Source: Salvator merianae
Taxonomy: Eukaryota; Chordata; Lepidosauria; Squamata; Teiidae
Length of the DNA stretch: 64,000 nt
NCBI GenBank assembly: GCA_003586115.2
Contig: QVOM02000090.1
Location: forward strand, 9,922,081-9,986,080
Direction: 5' to 3'
In this document: in pieces, positions 1-11,785 of the stretch
Layout: every line of letters begins with the position of its first letter
How positions within the stretch are numbered: position 1 is the first letter of the stretch
Notes under the pieces: model-generated
What the model was told of the DNA's origin: nothing
Seen by the model: only the letters and a program-made list of their open reading frames with translations
Databases searched by the model: none
Translations under genes and position numbers: made by a program

Positions 1-130
1 CATTTCACAGTGTCTTTCAGATCCTCGGATTTGAAGTACTAATTCAGTGACAGCAAACAGCCTGGTTAGAGAACTGTATCAGTGGCTACTAGAATGGATA
101 CCCAGGGACTGAATATGATGGCATCTTCAG

Positions 131-243
131 GGGGACTCAAGCTGGGGGTCCACAGCCACGGTGGGGGGCACCCAGGGACGGGTCCCTCCACAGAAGCACC
201 CTCCATTCCATGTCGCTGAGGGCTTCGTAGTTTCCACATCTGG
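131..243 (-). repeat. Interspersed repeat, left copy of an inverted pair
   Basis: This stretch matches the reverse complement of 5482-5590 with scattered substitutions. Shared blocks include CCATGTCGCTGAGGGCTT and the stretch around GTAGTTTCCACATCTGG. The family is not recognised. The copies are about 5.2 kb apart and have diverged, which fits two independent insertions better than a recent inverted duplication. Confidence 0.7.
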
Positions 244-454
244 CAAAGTGGCCAAGGTGCCTGGATGGAGAGTGTAACTTCATGCCCGCTCCACTAGAAG
301 CTCAGGTGGGCACTGGCTCCTCACAGCAGATGCATCACACCGGGTCAGACATTGCAGCATCAACCAGCCAACAGTTCAAGGCTCACTAAGAGCAATTACA
401 GACCCGAGGCGCAATCAAAAATACCCTCAAAAACAGCGTTATGTCAGTCTTGTT

Positions 455-535
455 TTTATTGCCGCAACCCGCCCTGAGACCTTCAGGGACAGGGCAGGAT
501 AAAAATGGAAATAAATAAATAAATAAATAAATAAT
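455..535 (+). repeat. LINE/SINE 3' tail with (AAAT)n
   Basis: The block CCGCCCTGAGACCTTCAGGG is followed by GGGCAGGATAAAAATGG and an AAAT microsatellite. This is the layout of the 3' end of common squamate LINE/SINE families (a 'gtaagccgccctgag...gggcggtataaa' type end). Related tails occur at 16395-16460 and 38685-38722. Confidence 0.6.
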
Positions 536-1667
536 CACCTACAGCATGCCCAGCCCAAGTACAGTACGTGAATAACCTACAACGCTGGACACCAAAAAAA
601 CAACAGCTGGGCCACAGGCCGGCCCGGCGATTATTCAACGCTACGCCAACAAGTGACATCCACTTGTCTGCTGAGACCTGTGCTCATTTCAGTATGGCCC
701 CTCCCTTCGCAGGAACCTCGTGGCTGATAAATGAATTTGGCCATCTTCAGCTGCGGAGGGACAGCGCATTCATTACCGGGATTTGACTTACTAATGGGAT
801 CCTCTGACAGCCAAATGTTGATCTCATTTGAGTTCTCGCATGAAGTCAGAGCCTCGCTATCTCCGCGCACCTAATTGCAAGAAACTTACATTAGATGTCT
901 CGGCGCTGAGCAAAGGCTGCGGAAGACTGATTGGAGCCTGAGATTTAATCCTCTAGAGAAGCAGCGCTGGGTTTCTTGAGTGCAACGGCCTCGTCTAAAG
1001 GCAGGAGTCGCAGAAGGCGCGTCTGAATGGTCCCCTTCGATCCTGGTTGGCAAAAACCTTTTGGAAACCTACCTGATCCAAACAGCTTTAACCCACGATT
1101 TGATCAGACATGCACATGACCAGTGTCCTAGTTGGTAGACACTGTCTCCAGGTTGGAGAGACAGGCAGGATGTCTCTTAAGACCTCCATAGGATGCCCTG
1201 GCACTCAGTGCCCAGACCAGAAAACCCACCCATTCTTGGAAAGGTCCATCTCACATGTCCCTTTGTCAACATCATGGTAGTTGGCATGGTACCATCAACA
1301 CTGATGGTAGTTGAAGTCCACCAACCCCTGAAAGCCACCTGCTAGGCTAACCTGACTTAAAAGCTTATATCCGCCCAAGGAAGTCCACGAGAAACGCACT
1401 CTTAATTTTATGTGGCCCCCTCTGGCTTCCAGACTGATATCCAATCATTTGCCAAAGGTCTTTTTTCATTACAAGGAGCAATGACTGTAATTTTAACCAT
1501 CTTCCATTTTAACTTTTTTAGCTTTTTTCTTACGCTGCTGAGGAAATACAGAGTAGGCAACTGGTGCATCCAACTCAGCCCCATTTGTGAGCAGTAACAA
1601 ACCTTCGGTAGCTGTGACTGAACCAGGCTCAGCACAGCACCAGAGAGCTTGCTTCTGTCTGCTCTCC

Positions 1668-1908
1668 TATCCTGTTTCCCCTAAAATAAGACAGGGTCTT
1701 ATATTAATTTTTGCTCCAAAAGATGCAAAAAATAAATAAAAAAACCAACAAAAAATTGTTGAACAAAAAATCAACATTCCCGAGCCCAATATATTAACTA
1801 GGGCTTATTTTTGGAGTAGGGCTTGTATTTTGAGTATCCTCAAAAATCCTGAAAAATCACACTAGGGCTTATTTTCAGGGTAGGTCTTATTTTCAGGGAA
1901 ACAGGGTA
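1668..1908. mobile_element. Non-autonomous DNA transposon with terminal inverted repeats
   Basis: The left end TATCCTGTTTCCCCTAAAAT and the reverse complement of the right end, TACCCTGTTTCCCTGAAAAT, are inverted repeats of about 25 bp. The 240-bp element is AT-rich inside and carries further internal copies of the 'agggcttatttt' motif. It resembles the widespread vertebrate 'ccctgtttccccgaaaataagac' repeat, but I cannot name its superfamily with certainty. It has no coding capacity. Confidence 0.7.
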
Positions 1909-4639
1909 TATTGTGTATAGAACTCTTGGCCAAGTCCAACAGCCAAGGCAACGCCTCCTCCTCGCCCGGTTGTTTTTTTGGACTTCTGCACTGCGCAGTG
2001 TGAAATGCCTCCGGAAATCTTATCAGTCCAATTCTGAATGCAGATAATTAACTCCACAGAAAATTTTGACGGAACAGCTCTGTGTTGGCTGAGCGACTGA
2101 TGCCAAGGAGTATGTCTGGCAGGCCTGGTGGCAGAGAGCCAAGCGGGTGGTGGCACTGGCAGAGGGAGGCAGGGTTTTAATTTAACACCCTGTGCCTCAT
2201 CTAAGCTGAGAGAGCAAAATGCAATTGATTCTGCAAGCCAACCTGGCCGGGCCTTGCAAGGTGATGTCAGATTACATATTTAACAGCTGCAGTCCGTGGA
2301 GTGTTTTCCCGCCGACCCGTTTCTTCCGAATCCAAACGAATGATGCATATGTTGAGGGAAACAGGTTTCTCAGTTTTTGCAGGAGGGAGCTCCAAAAATC
2401 AAGCTCCTGCCAGGGACAGGGCGCATGTGATGGGCAGGACAGGTGAAGGCATCAAGGCTGATTTTTGTTTGGCGCTTCAGAAGCTAGGCAGCGTTGCACA
2501 GCGAGCATGTTTGAATGCTGCTCGCAGCCTGCAAACCTCCAAAGAGGGCTGGGTTCGTAAGGACAAACACCTCACAAAGGTGAAGGGAAAGGGAGAGCTG
2601 AAGATTACAGGTAGCGCTTACCTGTCTCTGTCATTATCCTCAGTCTCCTGGCTTCTTCTTCCAGCCGGCCTTGCAACCAGGAGAGGGCAGAGTCATGTGG
2701 ATTTTGCAATGACATTGCCTTGCAGCCAGTCGCAATCCTGGGGCTTCCTTGGCTTTCCCGTGGTGGCCCCTCTGAGCCTCAGGCTTATGTACAGGACATA
2801 AAAACTCTTTTTTCTGTTCTGCACAGCCTCGACAGGGGGTGTGGGAAAGCCCAAGGACCCCAGGGTTGCAATGGGCCAAGCATCATCATCATGATGTCCA
2901 CAAAGCCCTGCTTCCTTCCTGGCTGGTAGAGGAGGTCAGGAGACTGAGGAGGGTAATGGAGGCAGGTGAGTGCTCTTTGTAATCTCCTTCAGGGCCCACC
3001 TTTTCCTCCCCTTCGAACCCAGCTCTCTTTGGGAGGTTCGTCTGCTACAAACAGAATTCAAGCTTGTTCAATGCACAACCCTACTGTGCAGCAACAGAGC
3101 TGCTGGACAGCTCATGGAGATGATTGGAAGCCTCATTCTGAACTTCTCAAACTGCATTAATGTGAAATGCCGATTTCAGCACAAACCAACCCACATCACA
3201 ACTGTCCAGTTGAATGGCTGAAGCTTATAAACGATGACACCCGCGGATTAAACATGGCGTCAGCATCTCCCTTGGCATCTACAAGAGGAGTTCGGCCCAC
3301 TCCAACCAAGAAGTGGCCAAATAGAGGGTGTATTTTTATTTTTTTTTTGCTTGCAGTGCTTGAAGCAGTTTTTCCCCAGACTTTCCCCTCTGCTCAGACT
3401 TCAAATTCACCCCCTGCAATTGGCTACGCTCCCTTCTGTTGGGTGTTGGTTCCTCATCCCTGGTCTAAAACCTGACTCTTGGGCACCTGTGGTCATTTCT
3501 GCACTTGTTGGGGGGGGTGTTGAATGGTACACGTGTCCTGGAACATAAGACCGTCCGCACATTGAGGGCCAGTTCTGGGACAGGCCCCACACGAGCGTTG
3601 GAGCCTGGTGTGAGGGCTCCAGTGGCCAGGAATGAAGGCTGCTGGCTTTGAAGCCCTAGGGGACTGTTTTGGCAGCACAATTTGGTGTCCCACCAGAATG
3701 GGTCCCCCTGTTATAATGGCACACAGAGAGATGCACCCTTCTGCATGCCTTCCTGGGTCATTCTAGTGGTCCCTGGAATGCCAGTAGACCTGTTAACAGA
3801 GATCTACCAGTATCCTGATCTAGGTAGCCATTTTGGCCACCCAGACTGGGCTACACTGCATCCAATGCAGACGGAGCATTCTAGCAGGAGTAAATCCACA
3901 GGTAGAGGCAGTAAAGGGTTAGGGTCTTTGCAGAAGACTTACGGAACAAGTCTGTCTCCAGGGTGGCTTGCAGGGCACTTCTGCAAAAGTGACCAGGCGG
4001 GGACAAAACTACCCTGTGATCCTACAATGAGCTCTGCTTGAATCCAAGGGAGGCTTCCAGCCAGCGTCTGGGCACTCAGTCCGATCAATGAGTCACTGTT
4101 GCCCATGGCACATTTCCCCCTGCAATGCACAAAAACCATGAATTTGCCCAGGGGGGCAGATTTGTTCCTGGAATCATGCTGGAAACAGTGATATGGGATG
4201 GGATTTCTTCTAGCATCTTGTTTTCCAATGGGATTCTTCCCCCCCACACACATTTTATAAACTGATTACTAAGAATAAATGGATGCCAACTTCAGGCAAG
4301 CCTGGCCATTTCCAAGCTGCAGTCGCCCTACAGGTGATTATCATCTCTCACAGACCTGCGGTTCCCTTCCAGGAAACCACGGTGTTATGCAAATTACATT
4401 AGGGAAAGCGTCTTCCGCCAGAAGTTCCGCTCACTCCTGGCTTTACGCAGCTGGCAACGGCAGCGGCTGTCTGAAAAGTCTCAAAAGCGCCTCAGAGTCT
4501 GTAGCGTGTAGTGCTTCCGTTCTCGTCCCATCTCTAATCCACTTTTTCTAGCCTAAACACTTCATGAGCGGGGAGGGGCAGACTGGCACGTGAATGATCC
4601 TACCTGTGAACCATCTCTCAGCGCCTTTCTGCACTTACC

Positions 4640-4915
4640 TCTCTATGGTCTGAACCAGTGGGTCTTGGCCAGCCAGGCCCACTGGTTCAGACCACGGGAA
4701 GGTGTAGTCTTTAACAGCACTGTCCACACAGCAACACTGGTCCAAACGAGCCCCCATTCCAGCCCTGAAGCTCACACAAACTTTGGGCCCAGCTTCTGAA
4801 GGCCAGGAACCTTCGTTCCTAGCCTTGGAGCCACCGACATACTTTTGCGCACCACTGAAATGGGTCCCCCAGTAGTCCTGAATACAGAGGCATGCCTTCT
4901 GCATGCCTCCTGTCC
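4640..4915. mobile_element. Hairpin-forming MITE-like repeat
   Basis: A perfect 16-bp inverted repeat, GGTCTGAACCAGTGGG at 4647-4662 against CCCACTGGTTCAGACC at 4678-4693, is followed by a second small hairpin around GGAACCTTCGTTCC near 4806. Related text with the same 'aaggaac...gttcctggcc' hairpin occurs near 15965-15995. Related 'accccattttggtgg' text occurs near 6410-6460. The arrangement suggests foldback non-autonomous DNA transposons. Element borders are uncertain. Confidence 0.5.
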
Positions 4916-5481
4916 CGGACCAGGTCCCCTGGTCTGCTAGTTGACCCGTTTAAACAGTCTACCAATGATTCAGATCAAAGTCTCCTTGATCTGGATCACA
5001 CTCTGTCCTTTGCAACTGGAGCACACCAGCAGTGGGTGGCATCTCGCAGATGTGCACTAATGTGCGAACCAGTGATGTTCAGAAGCTGACTGTTAATGGA
5101 TTAAAGATGTGAGGGAAGCCCTATTCTTTTATTTTTTCTGTTTTGAGTTTTGCTGTTAAAGGTATTACATTTCATAATATCGGGACTGTCTTTTTATACA
5201 GTGTTTGCTACATTTTGAAATTTCTGTTCTACTATGCAACTGTATCCTACCCAGACACTTTTTAGCAAGTGATGGGAGTAGTTTATAAATAAGGAAGTGG
5301 AACGGACGGTATGGGGGAAATTAAGGGAAATGGCTTCCTATTTTCTAGAAATAATTTGAATACTGTGTGAACCCAGGCCAGCTGTATTCAGGCTGCCTCC
5401 AGACAGCGAGAAGCAACATGGAATCTAAGCAATATCCCATGATCACTTCTTGCCACTCCCAGCCAGATGCAAGGAACAATT

Positions 5482-5590
5482 CCAGATGTGGAAACTACAA
5501 AGCCCTCAGCGACATGGGATGGAGGGCACCTCTGTGGAAGGACACATACCCCCGGCACAGGACCCATGGAACCACAGCTTGAGTCCCCCA
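5482..5590 (+). repeat. Interspersed repeat, right copy of an inverted pair
   Basis: This is the counterpart of 131-243 in opposite orientation. The two share a block about 110 bp long with scattered mismatches. The family is not recognised. Confidence 0.7.
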
Positions 5591-5860
5591 CGAAGGTGCT
5601 GTCCATAATTCAGTTCCTGGTGTTGAATCTACACCAACGGCAACGAGTCCAAGACTATCTACGAACTAAGCACCTGATCCTTCCAGGGCATGATAAACCC
5701 ATCCAGAACAGGACCCTGTCCCTCTGCCCTATGGACTCAAGGACCCTGACACACTGAGCCTTCATCTGGTCTGCATTTAGGTTCCATTTATTGGTCCACA
5801 TGCAGCCCACAACTGCCCCCAGGCAACAGTCAAGCACCTGAAAGGCCTTGCTAAGCTCAC
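5590..5860 (-). mobile_element. L2/CR1-type LINE reverse-transcriptase fragment
   Basis: A minus-strand frame here contains a stretch reading CLGAVVGCMWTNKWNLNAD. This fits the degenerate reverse-transcriptase motif 'CLxAVxxWMxxNKLxLNxDK' of L2/CR1-like non-LTR retrotransposons. It continues into a region that aligns by eye with the residues that follow the motif in those elements. Key lysines of the motif are altered and the frame is surrounded by stops. It is an old, 5'- and 3'-truncated copy, not a host gene. Confidence 0.55.
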
Positions 5861-6334
5861 AAAGGTTTTTAGTCAGGGAGTGTGGGAGTGTCTGTAAGAG
5901 AGGGAAGGAGAGCGTCTCCAGGCACTTCCTGTTGCCTTCTGCTCCCTCCTTCCGCTGCGGAGCTCGACTCCTTCTGTGAGCGCCGGGGTGCTGCTGCAAA
6001 AGCTTACCGTCCCCGAGCCCTGGCAGCAGGGAAGCTGTCGGTGCAGAAGGACGGCTTCCAACGGCACACGGGCGACTCTTGCGGTCTTCTTCCCTCTGCC
6101 AGCACTCGAAACAGGCAACCCTGGAAGACATCAGCCTTGTGCCCATGAAGATTGCCAGGCGCTTCAGAGACTCATGTCCAATTCAGGCAGGCAGTTCGCA
6201 GGGAGCCTCTCTGCACAGCCACCTAGGCGGGATCAAAAAGCCCCCTGCCACAGGATGACGGGGAACGCCACCCCAAACTGGTAACGTTCTGTCTGTGCTG
6301 GATGGAGTGTAATCTCGAACGGGGAGGTCCTAAT

Positions 6335-6490
6335 CAGCACCAGCACAGCCTAGTCAGGAACACAGAGGCGTGCAGAAAGCATGCCTCCCGATTCCTGACT
6401 GCCAGGGGACCCATTTTGGTGGTGCACCAAAGCATGCCACCACAATGGGTTCCCTGGTGGCATTCCTGACTTTTTGTTCCTAATCCTTCG
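6335..6490. mobile_element. Palindromic MITE-like repeat
   Basis: The sequence folds on itself. GGGACCCATTTTGGTGGTGC near 6410-6430 pairs with the CACCACAATGGGTTCCC stretch near 6438-6456, and outer 'tcaggaa' and 'ttcctga' blocks pair again. It looks like a foldback non-autonomous DNA transposon related to 4640-4915. Confidence 0.5.
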
Positions 6491-7167
6491 GAGCACTCAG
6501 AACCTGGCCTGAAGCTTGCATGAACTTTGGGGCAGGGACACTGATGGTGGTGGGGTGGTGCTGGAGTGAGGACACAGGCGGCTTTTTTTTTTTTTTTTTG
6601 CCACGTGTGAACACAGCCCAAGAAGGCTAACAACGCTAACCCAGACAGCTTGCCTCAATAACTGCTACCTGGAACCGAGCACAAATTCGTTCGATCTGTT
6701 TTTTGGAGCAAAGGCCACTAGAAGCAGGCAGCAGTGTGGGATGCCCTGAAAGACCTGCCTGTTTCAACAATCCCAGTTGCACCTGTAGATCTAAACACAG
6801 CCCTTCACCCGTTTATGAGCGCTTTGCAATTGTGCTACACAATTGCAGGGCTCTGAAACCACCCACAGCTGTGGAACTGCTAGAGAGATGGGTTCAGGGT
6901 TTGCAAACGGGGCCTTGAATGGGGTTGGCTGAGCGTGGGCTGGCCACTGTTTTTCACACCAGCCTATCTCCACAGATTGCTGTGAGGATCGAATAAGGCC
7001 AGGAAGGTAACGTTGACCGCCCGAAGCTCTTTGCATGAAAGCCAAAGTACAAATGCAAAAATAAACAAACATATGTGTTCCACATAAAGAAAACTGTTAT
7101 TGCAATCTGCTCTTCTAATATACATTTCACTTTTTAAGAAGTCTATTCCATGCAAAAGGTTTGTCCT

Positions 7168-7188
7168 GTTTTCTTCTTCTTCTTCTTC
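7168..7188 (+). repeat. (TTC)n microsatellite
   Basis: Short run of TTC triplets. Confidence 0.9.
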
Positions 7189-8128
7189 AGAACTCAACTT
7201 TGCAAAGGCAAAAGGTCTGAAAAAATAAATAAGCTCAGGTCCAGATCTGTGTGAGTAAATATTCCCTGAATATTCCGGCATTCACAGCAAGGTTTTGGTG
7301 CTTACATTAAGGATAATGCACCTAATTATGCCAATAAATAAAATACTATAGTAATAACAGGGGCTGTTGGCATACCACCTGTGTTTCTAAATCCTGCAGG
7401 GATCATCTATCCAAGCAAACATCACACAGCACTTATTACATATAGTTGTAACTGCTCTTAGGTGCCTGGAGAATACACTACTTCTGTGTGCAGCAAGCGT
7501 GCACATAACCGACAGTGGATTGTACAATCTTAGAATAAGACCCCAGCGTAATCTTGGAATAAGACCCCAGCATAACTAAACCACAACACTTGGGATTGGG
7601 TCTGTGACAACTGGCCAGTTACCCCTTCAGTAGAGACCTGAAGGAGGCTACAGGACTCGACCTGATCCTAAAGGAGTTGTTGATTCTGGTCCACTTCCTC
7701 AGCTGAATTCTTCAGGCACAGACTGGTCCCAACCAATCCACCTGGGCATACAGTTGCATTCCTTCCTGTTTCCTAGCTTGCTGAACTGACACACCTGATA
7801 CTGTGCAAACTGCATTTTAGCTTTATTTACTGGTACCTGCTCTATGCCCTCACTGTACTCGGATAGCTTACAAAAATGTATACAACAATTAAAATACAAT
7901 ACAAAAGAGGGTGGCCAGAGAGAGATGCCAGAGTGAACAGACATGTCTTCTGAAAAGGTGTATGGAAAGAGCTGGCTTTCCATTGGATGCAAGTTTATTC
8001 AATAAGGGTGGTGCCACGACTAAGAAGGCATACCCACAAACACCTGACCATACCATCTTGGACCGGTGGAACAGTCCGCAAACCGTCTCTAGAATTTCTC
8101 CAACGGGGGGATTGGGCAGTGTTCCAGA

Positions 8129-8941
8129 TATACTAATCCCCCCCTTATCCAGACTTATTCAGTTCCTAAAAATGGCGCTTATAGCAAAAATCTGCATAAC
8201 GAAAACCATTTTTCCATTAAATGGAATGGGAAAAATTCTAATTTGTTCCAAGCCCGTCCCAAGTTCATCCCCCAAAGCACCCTAAATAATGGATACCATC
8301 AGGAAAAATTTGTGTAGCATGATAAAATAGAGAATAACAATGAATAAAAGTTTATCTAAAATAAAGTAAAAATGAAGGATTAAATTAAAGATTTAGGATC
8401 GCATGGATCAAAACAGATGCCTTCCACATTTTCATTACCCAAACCAAAAATTTTAGTTACTATATAAGGCCTGCACTTCAGGAAAAGAGAATCTTTATTC
8501 CTGGATTACAGACCTTTTAACCGGCTAATGTGGTTGGTACAATGAGACAGGACAAACTGTTTTTCTTTCTGCATGATCTAACTCAACAAAAATCCACCTT
8601 TGGGTTAGATAGTGTGGAAAGAAAATGACCAGTCACTTTGCTGGTGTGTTCTCTTAGTTTTTCCGCTATGGCGCTACTGACACACCTGTCTGGATACAGC
8701 TGCTGGGAGCCGCCATCTTGAAAATGGCCACTGTGCACCAGTGGGGCTTGAAAATGGCCGCTACACATACACATCTGGCGGACACTGTTGCGGAAACTAG
8801 CACGGACAAGCGATTGTTCTGGAGGAGCTTTGCTCTGGGATATCGCTAAAATAGTGGGATTTGGGGGCAACATCTGGAGGCGGCACCATATATTAGGAAA
8901 CTAAGTAAGATGAAAATCAGTTAATTGGATAAGCAGTACTA
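8129..8941. mobile_element. Probable Tigger/pogo-like DNA transposon relic
   Basis: The left end contains TACTAATCCCCCCTTATCC, followed by text such as 'aaaaatggcgcttatagcaaaaatctgcataacgaaa'. The right end ends in TTGGATAAGCAGTACTA, which reads as a degenerate inverted repeat of the left end (TAGTACTGCTTATCC). The 'CTTATCC' core at both termini is typical of pogo/Tigger-type repeats. No transposase frame survives. The superfamily assignment is tentative. Confidence 0.4.
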
Positions 8942-9394
8942 TGAACTTAGCCCGGGTTCAATATGGCTTTTCCCTCCACTTGGCACCTACCTGCCTACCC
9001 TCTTATTTATTCCCTGAACTCTAACCATGAAGCTTTGTTTTTCTATCTGCTTTGGGCCCCACATGCCAAGAGGAAGGACCTTGGCAATGCCACAGGCTGT
9101 AACGCCAACCCAAGTTTTCAGCTCTGGGTAGGATCGGCCATTTGGGCCATCTTCACTCCTATTAGCCTTGAGCAACACAACTTTCCAAAACGTCTGGAGG
9201 ATGCCGGTTTGGTGGAGGTTGATTCAGAGGAAGGTCTTCAAACTATCAGTGGCAAACCTATTCCACTGCGACGGATGTTGTTAAATTAGCTGTTTGGTGT
9301 TGATGGAATCTAACAGAAAGGAAATTGCCCAAGGCTGCATTTGCAGGCAGTAGGAAGAGCACCCCAGAGGCACCTTAGAGATTCTTCGTAAGTG

Positions 9395-9490
9395 GGATAG
9401 AATGATAGAGTTGGAAGGGACCTCCAGGGTCATCGAGTCCAACCCCTTGCTCAATGATCATTCACGCGTCTGCCCTTTCTCCTCTCCTGA
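9395..9490 (-). mobile_element. CR1 LINE 3' end
   Basis: The text 'gatagagttggaagggacc' followed by 'catcgagtccaacccc' is the reverse-strand 3' end of CR1 LINEs of reptiles and birds. The copy is severely 5' truncated, as is normal for CR1. A second copy in the same orientation is at 57460-57690. Confidence 0.75.
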
Positions 9491-9689
9491 ACACTCTAAG
9501 CTAAAAAAAAGTGGATTTGAGATGGGATGAGAACACAAAGGTCACACGCTACCTTCTCAAAGGCATTTTTGAGCTGCTCTTTTTTTTTGTTATGTGTGAA
9601 TGCAGCCTTATATTAAGCCCAGATTAATCATCTAATCCCACAAAACCTTCCCTGGACCTTCAGAAGAGCCTCAGGCAAGGAGCTTTTCT

Positions 9690-9812
9690 TCCTGCCTGCA
9701 ATCTATTTCTTCTATCTGTGGAAGGCCAAAATCAAACCTGGCAGCTTCTGCAGGCAAACCAGTTTACTGCCATGCCACAGTCCTTTGCCTCCTGAGCTAC
9801 AGTTTCTCTCTC
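9690..9812 (-). mobile_element. tRNA-derived SINE
   Basis: On the minus strand an A-box-like segment (TAGCTCAGGAGGCAAAGG) is followed at tRNA-like spacing by a B-box-like GGTTTGATTTT. This fits the tRNA-related head of a SINE rather than a functional tRNA: no acceptor stem is visible. Confidence 0.55.
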
Positions 9813-10239
9813 GCCATCCCTAGATGTGCGTTTATCTTCGTTCACACCCCGGTGAAACTTGCTGTTGGCCGCCAAGAGTCACACCTGCCTGGGAGAGCTT
9901 GAGTCCCATAGCCACCTCCAGCCCCGAGCCAGTTCCCCTCTCTGTTGGCTGAGCCAACAGGGAATTTGCACTTCAAATAGGGCAGTACTGGCAAGCAAAA
10001 AGGCTGGATCACGCTCCTGGCTGGGGGCATTGGGCTTCCAGCTATGCCAGCACCTGACCACAAATCCTCACTTGACTCTATCATAAGGACTTCCGCCCAC
10101 CTCTCTAACCCCCCAGGTCCCTGGGCGCAGCACCTCAACACCTGCCACGCACAACGGCAGGACGGAGTCCCACAAAACTGGTCATCAGTGGGTAAACTGG
10201 GGGACTCTGCAAACACCCCTCCTTCCGAAGCAGAGGATC

Positions 10240-10350
10240 AGTTCACCGTGCCCAGTATCCACCAGCCCAGGCCCTGGTGGAAACACCGAGGACCGAACCT
10301 GCGACCTTCTGCCGTTCAAAACAGGTGTTCTTCCACCCAGCTATGGCTCG
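10240..10350 (-). mobile_element. tRNA-derived SINE
   Basis: The minus strand reads CTGGGTGGAAGAACACCTG and then, after a tRNA-like spacing, a B-box-like GGTTCGGTCC. No cloverleaf acceptor stem is apparent, so this is taken as a SINE head rather than a tRNA gene. Confidence 0.55.
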
Positions 10351-11638
10351 TGTCTGACCTTCTGGCGTGAAGAGGGCACCTCAGACAGAAAGGCAGGTCT
10401 CGTAGATGTTCTCTCAGGCAGCCCACCTGGTAAGCAGTCAGGGAGACTGGCGATCGAAACCACACCAGATGCATCCAGATGGGACCAGGAGGCGGTTTCG
10501 GAAGCATGCCAAGCTGCCCCCTTGTTGCCACCAAGCAGGCTGGGTTCTGGAGCGCACCTGTCTGGCTTTCTCTGCCTTCCGAGTGGCAAGAAGGCAGGAC
10601 ATTAGCGTCAGCAATGAAGGCAGAACACTGCCAAACCACCATGAGCAGTGGTCATTTTAACATCGGCCTTTCCCTTCCTAGATCTGTCGAACTCCCCTCC
10701 AAAAGGGTCTGGAGCAGGCGGTTGCCGCATTTTATTGACCAGGAATGTCCACCATATATGTGCCCTGCGATGACCGCGTCCCCAGGGAGAGCTAGAAGAG
10801 CGGGCAGGAGGCAAGCCAGGCACCCACGCATCTTGTTTCCCACGGTGTCCAACCGGGCGCCCCCATGAAGCTACAAGTGAGATGTTATGGGTCATAATGA
10901 CACCCCACCTTTCTCCCGGGCCATCCTGCTCCCCGTCTGTGCTGTTGTCACCACAGCCCAGTGAGGTGGGTTAAGCTAAGAGGGTTACTCAGTGGGCTTC
11001 CCTGTCCACTTCTGTCCTCCCGGGTCCTAGCCTACCCTGTAGTAGCTCCCTGGCCTGGGCTGACTTCAGCCCTGCCTTAACCGTGATACGCCCCCGCCCC
11101 CGCGTAACTCAAGAGCCCTCAGGCTCCCCACAACGGAGTCAGACGCCAATCCCAGAGGTCCCCGGCGCTGCTTTCCAGAGTCCCTTCCGCTGCCGTCCTC
11201 ACAACAGTCCTGCAAGGTACGGCAGGGTTCTTCTCTCCAACGCCACGGAAAGAGGGCTCGCAGCTGAGAGAGAAGGAGACTTGCACCCGAGCCTTCAGGC
11301 AGGTGGCCAGGACGCGTAAGCCGGGGCAGGTTTCTCGGCTTTCCATGCCGCTGAGCCGCCCTGAAGGCATTCATGCCGCGGTTCCCGCGGGGATCTCTCC
11401 TCGGTCGGAGCTTGCCCGAGCCGAAGTAAGGGGGCCGCCGCCGTCAGCTTCGTGAGATCATCGCCTAATAAACAAGGCACCCCAGCAAACAAGGTGGGCG
11501 GGCTCGGCAGCGCCGAACGGCCACGCAGGGTCCCCTGCCGTCACGTGGAGCGGCGTACACGCATCTCTCGCTCGCTGCGCGGAACGTGTGAACAGAGGCC
11601 AGGCGAGGGGGATTACGGGAGAAATGCAAGGCATCGGG

Positions 11639-11662
11639 GTGGAGGGAGGGAGGGAGGGAGGG
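11639..11662 (+). repeat. (GGGA)n microsatellite
   Basis: Tandem GAGG/GGGA units inside the HRK CpG island, on the 3' side of the HRK coding region. Confidence 0.85.
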
Positions 11663-11725
11663 CGACCCGAGCTAGCCCTCCCCGCGAGCGAGCCCCCGGG
11701 GCGCGGCGCGGCGCGCGCGTCTCTC

Positions 11726-11730
11726 ACCTG
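11726..11730 (-). other. HRK: Candidate splice donor downstream of the HRK stop codon
   Basis: On the minus strand, about 58 bp after the TAG stop, the sequence reads CAG/GTGAGAG, a near-perfect 5' splice site (exon end at 11728). Mammalian HRK carries its whole coding sequence in one exon and has a further non-coding 3' exon. This donor therefore probably starts that intron. The acceptor was not found. Confidence 0.55.
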
Positions 11731-11785
11731 CCGCCAGTGCGCTGACTCGCTCGGCCGCCCGTCGGGGCGCCGTCCCTCGGCCGCC

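Larger units (their letters stand above)
1..11727. other. Repeat-rich region downstream of HRK
   Basis: No coding gene is recognisable here. HRK is transcribed leftwards and a splice donor follows its stop codon, so this stretch probably contains the HRK intron, its 3'-UTR exon, or both. I could not place the acceptor or the poly(A) site. Recognised contents are listed separately: an inverted repeat pair, a TIR transposon, an L2-like LINE fragment, a Tigger-like relic, CR1 ends and tRNA-derived SINEs. Stretches at about 780-1100 and 1980-2330 look unique and repeat-free. The other open frames are short, overlap each other and lack family signatures. Confidence 0.6.

Noticed and set aside
5655..6146. 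163-codon minus-strand frame as a host gene
   Set aside because: Its only recognisable part is a degraded L2/CR1 reverse-transcriptase motif. The rest is unrelated sequence.
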